Shown here piece after piece: positions 1 through 5,844 of a stretch of 7,238 nucleotides of DNA. The DNA is from Candidatus Rhabdochlamydia sp. Its GTDB lineage: Bacteria; Chlamydiota; Chlamydiia; Chlamydiales; Rhabdochlamydiaceae. The notes beneath the pieces were generated by a model that did no database searches, was not told the DNA's origin, and saw nothing but the letters and a program-made list of their open reading frames with translations. The position numbers were made by a program, and so were the translations under genes. Every line of letters begins with the position of its first letter. Position 1 is the first letter of the stretch. The stretch lies in contig JASHWM010000115.1 of assembly GCA_030044075.1 (NCBI GenBank), positions 1 through 7,238 on the forward strand. Direction: 5' to 3'.

Positions 1-2
1 TG

Positions 3-1127
3 TTTGAGAGGATCTCGCGCCTGATCCATTCCCATCGCCTGGGCCTTTTAGAAAATATCTTTACGGTAGATAGCAATGAAGGCCCAATGGTGTTGAGCCA
101 TGACATGCAAGCATTTATTTCCCATGAAGGTGAAAGTCTCGGGATGCTTAAGGATGACGTGCTTGAAGAAGACCCTTTTATCGATTATGATCCTCAAAAC
201 TATTCAGCATATCATGCTGCTTTTCTCTCAAGCAATACGCCTCAGGCACTTGTGCAATTCCTCCATGAGGAGTTTCAAAGTATTATGAGAGAAATGCCGA
301 GGGAGCTGCTGCAAACCTGGTTCTTTGAAAATCCCCCCAAGGACTGGAATCCCTGGGACGACCTTCTCGAAGACCTCCCTTATGATTTAGTAGAAATAGA
401 AGAAGAAAGCACGACCTATTCCCAAGACTTTTCTTATCATTATCTGGACCACCATTATAATGTTGCGCCCACAAGCAGGGAGCTCATTGAGATCTTGGCC
501 CCTGATGAAAAAGAAATGCACTTCCTTGAACTTGAAAAAATCGAACTGCGCATCAAAGAGGAATTAAAACAACACCAGAACCAAGAGTTTGAAGAAATAC
601 GAAAATCTTTCCCTGAAGTCCCCCTCGCCACTCTTGGGGCATTCACACAGGGCATTACTAAAATGGTCCACGATGAGAAAGATGACACCAAAAGAAAAGA
701 GCTGCTTACAATGCAAAGAAGGGTATTTGCGATGCAGCAAAGGACACGCAGCGAATATGCCTCAAAGGTAAAAGATGAAACAGCTAAGTACCTAAAAAGC
801 CACAATCTGGACAAATCCCACCTCCCTGCAAGACAGTATCTTGAAGCCATGAGGGAAAGGCAAAACTTCTCAAAAATCCTCCAAAGAATGGAAGGCATGG
901 ACATCCCCGAGCAATGGAAAATAATAGAGGAATATCAACTAGACATTCCCCTAGAAGATTCGCCCCCGGTCGATATTCTTAAGAAAGATCTCGCTAAAAA
1001 GTTCGCGATCCAATCATTTAATCAGTTTGGACTGCGCTTCAGCCGGACCGCCTACTTGCTCTACAACCTGGCTAAATACCCGGAAAATACCACGCATTTA
1101 AGGAGCGCTATTACAGGTGGCTTCTAA
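3..1127 (+). CDS. Unrecognised charged, helix-rich protein, 5' end missing
   Basis: The reading frame is open from position 3 with no stop before the TAA at 1125-1127, so the gene starts upstream of the window and 374 codons are visible. The first ATG inside the window (position 87) is probably internal, because the codons before it (FERISRLIHSHRLGLLENIF...) look like normal protein. I do not recognise the family. The visible part is very rich in Glu, Lys and Gln and has no signal peptide or membrane segment. It has an aromatic acidic patch, WFFENPPKDWNPWDD, and two long charged helical stretches, about residues 140-175 and 195-245 counted from the ATG at 87, that could form coiled coils. It ends with a more hydrophobic segment (FNQFGLRFSRTAYLLYNLAKYP). 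A soluble cytoplasmic or secreted protein is likely, but no function can be given. Its 3' end overlaps the convergent protease gene by 17 bp. Confidence 0.85.
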   Translation, partial: FERISRLIHSHRLGLLENIFTVDSNEGPMVLSHDMQAFISHEGESLGMLKDDVLEEDPFIDYDPQNYSAYHAAFLSSNTPQALVQFLHEEFQSIMREMPRELLQTWFFENPPKDWNPWDDLLEDLPYDLVEIEEESTTYSQDFSYHYLDHHYNVAPTSRELIEILAPDEKEMHFLELEKIELRIKEELKQHQNQEFEEIRKSFPEVPLATLGAFTQGITKMVHDEKDDTKRKELLTMQRRVFAMQQRTRSEYASKVKDETAKYLKSHNLDKSHLPARQYLEAMRERQNFSKILQRMEGMDIPEQWKIIEEYQLDIPLEDSPPVDILKKDLAKKFAIQSFNQFGLRFSRTAYLLYNLAKYPENTTHLRSAITGGF

Positions 1128-2247
1128 CAAATTCCTTGAACTCCTCCTCGTCCCGAATCGATTCTAAGGAAGGGTGCTCGACGATTTCTTTTGCATTGGT
1201 AAGGCCCATCTGAAGGGCCGCCTGAAGCCAACCTACCGCAGCGTGGGTCTTTTGTAAATACCCGCAGGCATAGGCGCTGCGGACGGCAAGCTCTACGCTT
1301 GGGAAGTCTTGAAAACACTTTCCTGAGATTTTTTCGACCACTTCGTAATCCTTTTCCAAAAAAGCGGCCTGGTGCAACATGCACAACGATTCCAAAGAAA
1401 GCTGGCCTACTTGGGGACGCAGAAGGTTGTAGACCTTAGGCCACTCCTCAAGACGCGCATTGAGAAGGGCCAAATATTCTGTGGCCTTCAAGAAGATGAC
1501 CCCTTTGTGTGACTTTTGGAGGATCTCTTCTAGCATTGCGATCGCCTCGGATTGATTCCCTTTCAAGATTTCTTCCTGGGCCTTTTGCAAAAGGGACTGC
1601 AGGCCCTGGCTCTGGTCCTCGGCGGTAAAGGCCTTGCTCTTCCGCCATACATCGTAACATTGAAAAGCAAAAAGAAAAAAAATCGCACCGATGAGGAAAG
1701 ATTGATTCAGAAAGAAAAAAATGCTGAGGGCAAGCGCAAAGATAAATCCTGCGAACTGGCTGTACCGCATCCCCTTGTACCCAAAAATTGCTTCTAGGAC
1801 AATTCTCAGAAGATGCCCTCCGTCTAATGGGAGGATCGGCATCAGGTTTAACACAGTCCAAAAAAGATTCACAAGGCGCAAGATCAAAAGGAATTCGACG
1901 AAACGCGTTGCCTGGACCGCTTCAAACTGCAGAAGGACGCTCGCAGCGAGGAAAAGGAGGAACCCGAACAATGGTCCGCATAGGACGATGACAAACTGCT
2001 TTAAAAATGAAAGGTTGCTCCCATCATAAAAGGTCACACCGCCAAATGCGACAAGCTCGATCCTTGGCTTTTTCCCGTATGTCAGAGCAGCAAGAGCATG
2101 GCCGAACTCGTGGAAGAGCACCGAAATAAAAATAATCGCGACCCATAAAAGGGTACCGGCAAGTGAAAAACTATTTAAAAAGCCGATGATTGCGGCAAAA
2201 ATCCAAAAAAAGGGATGGATTGCAAGAGATATGGTTTTTTTTTGCAT
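1111..2247 (-). CDS. M50-family (site-2 type) membrane metalloprotease with TPR-like C-terminal domain
   Basis: A 378-residue multi-pass zinc protease of the S2P/SpoIVFB-like type, expected to cleave membrane-embedded substrates. The zinc-binding HEFGH lies at residues 46-50 inside a membrane helix. The second signature, N134-L-M-P-x-L-P-L-D142-G-G-H, supplies the third zinc ligand (Asp142). A GPLFG motif typical of the family is at 91-95. About six hydrophobic segments fall at 8-28, 30-52, 83-106, 116-140, 166-182 and 184-198. There is no PDZ domain between the motifs, so it is not the RseP type. Residues from about 212 to 378 are soluble, amphipathic helical pairs (for example around 217-243 and 325-350) and look like degenerate TPRs, ending in a TPR-protein-like tail (HPSLESIRDEEEFKEFV). 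The substrate is unknown. The start ATG directly follows the sucD TAG with no gap and no good ribosome site, so translational coupling is likely. A run of nine A (2235-2243, as T on the plus strand) follows the start. Confidence 0.92.
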   Translation of the reverse strand: MQKKTISLAIHPFFWIFAAIIGFLNSFSLAGTLLWVAIIFISVLFHEFGHALAALTYGKKPRIELVAFGGVTFYDGSNLSFLKQFVIVLCGPLFGFLLFLAASVLLQFEAVQATRFVEFLLILRLVNLFWTVLNLMPILPLDGGHLLRIVLEAIFGYKGMRYSQFAGFIFALALSIFFFLNQSFLIGAIFFLFAFQCYDVWRKSKAFTAEDQSQGLQSLLQKAQEEILKGNQSEAIAMLEEILQKSHKGVIFLKATEYLALLNARLEEWPKVYNLLRPQVGQLSLESLCMLHQAAFLEKDYEVVEKISGKCFQDFPSVELAVRSAYACGYLQKTHAAVGWLQAALQMGLTNAKEIVEHPSLESIRDEEEFKEFVRSHL

Positions 2248-3126
2248 CTATATTGTTTCTAGTGCTTTTTTCACAGCGAGTCCCATTTCAGCAGGGCTGT
2301 TTGCAACAATGACGCCTGCCTTCTTTAGAGCCTCTATCTTAGCTTGAGCAGTTCCTTTTCCGCCAGAGACAATTGCGCCGGCATGCCCCATCCTTCTTCC
2401 GGGCGGCGCGCTCTGTCCGGCGATAAAACCCGCTACTGGTTTATTGCAATGCTCTGAAATCCATTGTGCTGCCTGCTCTTCAGCATCTCCCCCGATCTCT
2501 CCGATCAGCAGGATCGCCTGCGTATCCTTATCTTCCTGGAACAGCTTCAGTACATCGATGAAGTTCGTCCCATTTAATGGGTCGCCCCCGATGCCGACGC
2601 AGGTCGATTGGCCAAGGCCAAGGAGGGAGGTTTGCCAGACAGCTTCATAGGTCAATGTCCCCGACCTTGAAACGATCCCGACCTTCCCTTTTTTATGAAT
2701 ATACCCTGGCATGATCCCGATCTTGCACTCCCCTGGAGTGATCACACCGGGGCAATTCGGACCAATAAGCCTGCTGGCCTTGCTGTTTTTCATCACCCTG
2801 CTTACTTCGATCATATCTTTGATCGGAATACCTTCCGTAATGCAGACGATCAAGGGAATTTGAGCATCTTCCGCTTCCAGGATCGCTTCAGCGGCAAAAG
2901 GGGCTGGGACAAAAATCACGGTGGCATTGCAATCAAGGGCCTTCTTTGCTTCGTAGACAGTATCAAAAACGGGAAGCCCCAGGATTTCGATCCCCCCTTT
3001 TCCAGGAGTGACCCCTCCAACGAACTTTGAACCGTAGGCCAAGCCCTGCTCTGTATGGAAGAGCCCTGACTTTCCTGTAATGCCCTGAGTGATGACCCTG
3101 GTGTTTTTTCCGACTAATATCGCCAT
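2248..3126 (-). CDS. sucD: Succinyl-CoA synthetase, alpha subunit
   Basis: The alpha subunit of ADP/GDP-forming succinyl-CoA ligase, which with SucC converts succinyl-CoA, phosphate and NDP to succinate, CoA and NTP in the TCA cycle. The 292-residue length is normal for the family. An N-terminal CoA-binding Rossmann domain starts with QGITGKSG (14-21). The segment [17 protein letters not shown] (121-137) and the SRSGTLTYE loop (153-161) are characteristic. The phosphorylated histidine is His248 within [14 protein letters not shown] (243-256), corresponding to His246 of the E. coli enzyme, and the preceding GEIGG (209-213) is also conserved. Nothing essential appears to be missing. The gene starts 6 nt after the sucC stop and uses the ribosome site AAAGGA lying over the end of sucC. 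Its stop codon abuts the start of the protease gene. Confidence 0.98.
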   Translation of the reverse strand: MAILVGKNTRVITQGITGKSGLFHTEQGLAYGSKFVGGVTPGKGGIEILGLPVFDTVYEAKKALDCNATVIFVPAPFAAEAILEAEDAQIPLIVCITEGIPIKDMIEVSRVMKNSKASRLIGPNCPGVITPGECKIGIMPGYIHKKGKVGIVSRSGTLTYEAVWQTSLLGLGQSTCVGIGGDPLNGTNFIDVLKLFQEDKDTQAILLIGEIGGDAEEQAAQWISEHCNKPVAGFIAGQSAPPGRRMGHAGAIVSGGKGTAQAKIEALKKAGVIVANSPAEMGLAVKKALETI

Positions 3127-3132
3127 ATCTTG

Positions 3133-4296
3133 TTATCCTTTTAATGCTGCTACTGCTTTTTGCGCACCTTCAGAAAGGCTATCTGCAGTTATGATGGAAA
3201 GGTGTGATTCCTTCAGGAGGCGCTTGCCTTCCTCCACATTTGTCCCTTCCATCCGTACGACAAGGGGAACGGAAATATCAAGGTCTTTTGCTGCGGCAAT
3301 GATCCCTTCTGCCAAGGTCCCGCAGTTCATGATGCCCCCAAAAATATTCACGAAGATCGCCCTGACCTCTGGATCAGCTAAAATGATCTTAAAGCCCTCA
3401 GCAACTTTTTCTTTTGAGGCGCCTCCTCCCACATCGAGGAAGTTCGCGGGCTTTCCCCCATAGAACTGGATAATGTCCATGGTCGCCATCGCAAGTCCGG
3501 CGCCATTGACCATGCAGCCAATGTTGCCGTCGAGGGCAATATAGGCAAGGTCGTGCTCTTTTGCTGAAGCTTCGCTAGGAGAATATTGCGTTGGGTCATA
3601 AAAGGCTGCGATCTCTTTTTGCCGATATAAAGCATTGTCATCAATGCTGAACTTTGCATCCAAGGCCCATATCTTTCCTCCGTCGTCCAGGACAAGGGGA
3701 TTGATCTCTAATAAAGACCCATCATATTCCATGAAGGCTTTTGCAAGGCCTGCCACAACCTTGGTCCCTTCCTTTGCAACGTCTCCCTGCCATCCCATGA
3801 ACTTTGCAATCCTCAGCAAATGATAGGAGCGCATTTTCCCATCAAGGCCTATCGGGAGCGTCAATATTTTTTCGGGGTGCTTTTCAGCAATCTCTTCAAT
3901 CTCCATCCCGCCTTCTGCTGAAGCGATCAAGATGGGCTGCGCCTTTTGCCTGTCGATGATCGCACCGACATAATATTCTTTTTTTATTGAAACAGGCCTT
4001 GAAAGAATGAGCTGATGGGCGACGACGCCGCCAGGCCCCGTCTGCTCGTTGCACATCTTCATGCCCAGAAGTTCTTCGCAAATCCCTTTGATCTCTTTTG
4101 CACTCTTTGCAAACTTCACACCGCCTGCTTTTCCCCTGCCGCCAGCATGGACCTGGATCTTGATGACAGCTTCGGAAAGACCAAGCTTTTGAACGGCCAG
4201 ATCTACTTCGGAGACTTGCGAAATCACAGCAAAATCGGGGACAGGAATACCGAATTTCTTGAGCAATTGTTTCGCTTGATATTCGTGAGTATTCAT
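3133..4296 (-). CDS. sucC: Succinyl-CoA synthetase, beta subunit (ATP-grasp)
   Basis: The nucleotide-binding beta subunit of succinyl-CoA synthetase, partner of SucD. The 387 residues match the family length (E. coli 388). The N-terminal MNTHEYQAKQLLKKFGIPVP is the standard opening of the ATP-grasp fold. Lys46 and the HAGGRGKAGGV loop (50-60) bind nucleotide. LEINPLV (196-202) and Asp213 provide metal ligands. DGNIGCMVNGAGLAM (256-270), FLDVGGG (286-292) and NIFGGIMNCGTLAEGI (317-332) form the C-terminal ligase/CoA domain that contacts the alpha subunit. The start is supported by GGAG at 4308-4305, 8 nt before the ATG. It is the first gene of a sucC-sucD-protease unit, divergent from ftsY. 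Whether it prefers ADP or GDP cannot be read safely from motifs alone. Confidence 0.98.
   Translation of the reverse strand: MNTHEYQAKQLLKKFGIPVPDFAVISQVSEVDLAVQKLGLSEAVIKIQVHAGGRGKAGGVKFAKSAKEIKGICEELLGMKMCNEQTGPGGVVAHQLILSRPVSIKKEYYVGAIIDRQKAQPILIASAEGGMEIEEIAEKHPEKILTLPIGLDGKMRSYHLLRIAKFMGWQGDVAKEGTKVVAGLAKAFMEYDGSLLEINPLVLDDGGKIWALDAKFSIDDNALYRQKEIAAFYDPTQYSPSEASAKEHDLAYIALDGNIGCMVNGAGLAMATMDIIQFYGGKPANFLDVGGGASKEKVAEGFKIILADPEVRAIFVNIFGGIMNCGTLAEGIIAAAKDLDISVPLVVRMEGTNVEEGKRLLKESHLSIITADSLSEGAQKAVAALKG
3136..3141 (-). promoter_or_regulatory. Ribosome binding site of sucD
   Basis: On the minus strand AAAGGA lies 9 nt before the sucD ATG. It overlaps the last codons of sucC (…AAA GGA TAA), so sucD initiation is probably coupled to termination of sucC, as suits two subunits made in equal amounts. 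Confidence 0.7.
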
Positions 4297-4304
4297 GCTA
4301 GGAT

Positions 4305-4308
4305 CTCC
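4305..4308 (-). promoter_or_regulatory. Ribosome binding site of sucC
   Basis: GGAG on the minus strand (CTCC on plus), 8 nt before the sucC ATG at 4296. It supports the chosen start and the short leader expected from the candidate promoter just upstream. Confidence 0.7.
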
Positions 4309-4315
4309 GAGTTAG

Positions 4316-4342
4316 TTAATTTCCTTATCAATAACAAATTAA
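4316..4342. repeat. AT-rich inverted repeat in the divergent spacer
   Basis: The left arm TTAATTT-CC-TTAT (4316-4328) and right arm ATAA-C-AAATTAA (4331-4342) pair at 11 positions around a 2-nt centre (CA), interrupted only by CC opposite C. A further outer pair, GCTAG (4297-4301) and CTAGC (4346-4350), encloses it. The 2-nt centre is poor for an RNA hairpin, so a protein-binding operator shared by the two divergent units is the more natural reading, unless it is chance in AT-rich DNA. Confidence 0.5.
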
Positions 4343-4352
4343 TTTCTAGCAA
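4324..4352 (-). promoter_or_regulatory. Candidate sigma-70 type promoter for sucC-sucD-protease
   Basis: Read on the minus strand: TTGCTA (plus 4352-4347), a 17-nt spacer, then GATAAG (plus 4329-4324). Each hexamer matches four of six consensus bases and the spacing is ideal. A start site near 4317 would give a leader of about 20 nt that includes the GGAG ribosome site. The AT-rich context makes chance matches likely, so this is only a candidate. Confidence 0.35.
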
Positions 4353-4361
4353 CTGAAAATT

Positions 4362-5300
4362 ATGTTCGGATTCTTGCAATCGGCATTCCAAAAACTCAAG
4401 GCAGGTCTACGGAAAACGCGTAGCATCCTTGCCAGCAAAGTTTATTCCCTCTTCAGCAGGCCCTGGGATGAGAGCACGTTTGAAGAACTCGAAAGGATCC
4501 TCTACGAGGCCGATTTAGGGACAGAGTGCGCAAGTGAGTTCACCGAAGACCTCAAGAAGTTCCTTAAAAAAAAACCCGCTGCGTCTACCGATGAGATCAT
4601 CAAAGAGATGAAAAGGCAGGCATTGCAAATTCTTGAGGCCCCGGCAGACATCCAAGGAAAAGCTCCGAAGATTGGCGAGCCCCTTGTCATCCTCATCGTC
4701 GGCGTCAATGGAAGTGGAAAAACAACATCGATCGGGAAGCTTGCCCATTTTTTTCAGAAACAAGGAAAAAAAGTCCTTATCGCTGCAGCCGATACATTTC
4801 GCGCAGCGGCTGTTGAACAGCTGACGTTATGGTCGGAAAAGAGCGGTGTGCAGATCGTCAAGGCGCTCACTGGGAGCGATCCTTCTGCCGTCGTCTACGA
4901 CGCTCTTGCCGCAGCAAAAGCAAGGGGCATTGATGTCGTGTTGATCGACACGGCAGGAAGGTTGCAAAACAAGACCGACCTGATGCAAGAGCTGGAAAAG
5001 ATGAAGAGGGTCTGCACAAAAATTTTTCCTGATGCGCCCCACCAGTCCTTGCTCGTCCTGGACGCGACCACAGGACAAAATGCCATTGACCAGGCAAAAA
5101 TATTTCATCAATTTATTTCCCTAAGCGGCATCGTCCTTGCAAAACTTGATGGATCTAGCAAAGGAGGTATCGTGCTGTCGATTTACAAACAGATGGGAAT
5201 CCCCGTCCGTTATATCGGTCTTGGAGAACAGATCGAAGATCTTTCAGAGTTCGACCCCGAAACCTATGTAGAAGCACTTTTTGATCCCTATGAGAAATAG
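4362..5300 (+). CDS. ftsY: Signal recognition particle receptor FtsY
   Basis: The SRP receptor GTPase at the inner membrane. It docks the SRP (Ffh)-ribosome complex and delivers nascent membrane proteins to the translocon. At 312 residues it is a minimal NG-type FtsY: it begins straight with the amphipathic membrane-targeting helix (MFGFLQSAFQKLKAGLRKTR) and has no acidic A domain. The helical N domain covers about 1-95. The GTPase domain carries G1 GVNGSGKTT (114-122), the SRP-specific DTFRAAA (144-150), G3 DTAGR (196-200), G4 AKLDGSSKGG (260-269; the family norm is TKLDGTAKGG) and the closing GLGEQIEDL (287-295). The product is therefore complete and probably functional. It has no obvious ribosome site. 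It is the first gene of a tightly packed plus-strand unit, and its last 11 nt overlap the next gene. A nine-A run encodes Lys69-71. Confidence 0.98.
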   Translation: MFGFLQSAFQKLKAGLRKTRSILASKVYSLFSRPWDESTFEELERILYEADLGTECASEFTEDLKKFLKKKPAASTDEIIKEMKRQALQILEAPADIQGKAPKIGEPLVILIVGVNGSGKTTSIGKLAHFFQKQGKKVLIAAADTFRAAAVEQLTLWSEKSGVQIVKALTGSDPSAVVYDALAAAKARGIDVVLIDTAGRLQNKTDLMQELEKMKRVCTKIFPDAPHQSLLVLDATTGQNAIDQAKIFHQFISLSGIVLAKLDGSSKGGIVLSIYKQMGIPVRYIGLGEQIEDLSEFDPETYVEALFDPYEK

Positions 5301-5844
5301 ATCTTCCCTTTTTTTTCACTCCCCTTTCTGCGAACGCTCCGACCATCCTGAAGGCAGCCAGCCGGTCTTCCTCCAATTTTTTCTTTTGGAGCTGATGCAA
5401 TGCATAAACGAGAGCAAAGCCCCCGAAAAAACCCCTTCTCCTTTTTATTGGACAAAGTCGATGCCCTCATATGAAAAGCTCAAAGAGCATAGCCTTTTGC
5501 TGCAATATTTTTTTCCAAGTCATACCAGCCAGGCCAGGGAGATTGAGGCAATCGTTCAGCAAGAGGATAAACAACTTTCTCTGAAGGACGCCCGCTTTCT
5601 CTTTACCAAGCTCCTCCCCTTTCTAAACATTTGCAAACAAAACTCCCCTTTCATATTTTTCCTATTAAGGCACCAAAAAGAGATCAACGTTTTAATCGAC
5701 CCGGGAAACCTGGGAACGCTTTTGGAGACTTTGCATCCTGGCGGAACTGATGAGGTGTTTGCGAAGATCTGCAATTATTACCAGTCTAATGGATATAAAA
5801 ACATCAGCACACAGGTGCGAAGGCTAACAAAGAGACTTTCATGA
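5290..5844 (+). CDS. Unknown 184-residue helical protein between ftsY and the priA-linked gene
   Basis: I do not recognise this protein. It is soluble and mostly helical, with hydrophobic helices such as KLKEHSLLLQYFF and ARFLFTKLLPFLNICKQN, a Gly/Pro-containing turn (IDPGNLG), and a basic C-terminus (NISTQVRRLTKRLS). The N-terminal 60 residues are Pro/Ser-rich and less regular. The start is uncertain. ATG 5290 overlaps the ftsY stop (11 nt) and would be coupled to it. A TTG at 5281 and in-frame ATGs at 5395 and 5461 are alternatives; GGAG lies before 5395 but only 3 nt away. Its stop overlaps the next start as ATGA (5841-5844), so it is very likely co-translated with the downstream gene. Codon style is like its neighbours, which supports a real gene. 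Confidence 0.75.
   Translation: MRNRSSLFFHSPFCERSDHPEGSQPVFLQFFLLELMQCINESKAPEKTPSPFYWTKSMPSYEKLKEHSLLLQYFFPSHTSQAREIEAIVQQEDKQLSLKDARFLFTKLLPFLNICKQNSPFIFFLLRHQKEINVLIDPGNLGTLLETLHPGGTDEVFAKICNYYQSNGYKNISTQVRRLTKRLS

Larger units (their letters stand above)
4297..4361. promoter_or_regulatory. Divergent sucC / ftsY intergenic spacer
   Basis: This 65-bp AT-rich gap is the only real non-coding stretch in the window and must hold the 5' signals of both divergent units, unless the ftsY promoter lies inside sucC. The sucC side has a clear GGAG ribosome site. The ftsY side (CTAGCAACTGAAAATT before the ATG) has no recognisable Shine-Dalgarno sequence. An inverted repeat fills the middle (4316-4342). 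No convincing -35/-10 pair for ftsY was found by eye. Confidence 0.6.

Noticed and set aside
455..904. 149-codon open frame on the minus strand
   Set aside because: It lies wholly antisense to the well-formed charged-protein gene and its Ser/Cys/Leu-rich product is typical of the shadow of Glu/Lys-rich coding sequence.
1111..2247. Protease as an RseP/RIP-type sigma-E pathway protein
   Set aside because: There is no PDZ domain between the HEFGH and LDGG motifs and the C-terminus is a helical solenoid, so it belongs to a different M50 branch.
3089..3463. 124-codon plus-strand open frame over the sucC/sucD junction
   Set aside because: It is antisense to the certain sucC and sucD genes, with no ribosome site and a composition typical of a shadow frame.
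5281..5289. TTG at 5281 as start of the gene after ftsY
   Set aside because: It adds only three residues, has no ribosome site, and an ATG at 5290 in the same frame is the simpler choice.
5235..5316. Inverted repeat GAAGATCT (5235-5242) / AGATCTTC (5299-5306) followed by eight T (5309-5316), as a terminator after ftsY
   Set aside because: The loop would be 56 nt, the stem is only 8 bp and AT-rich, and the following genes overlap in a coupled series, so a terminator here is unlikely.
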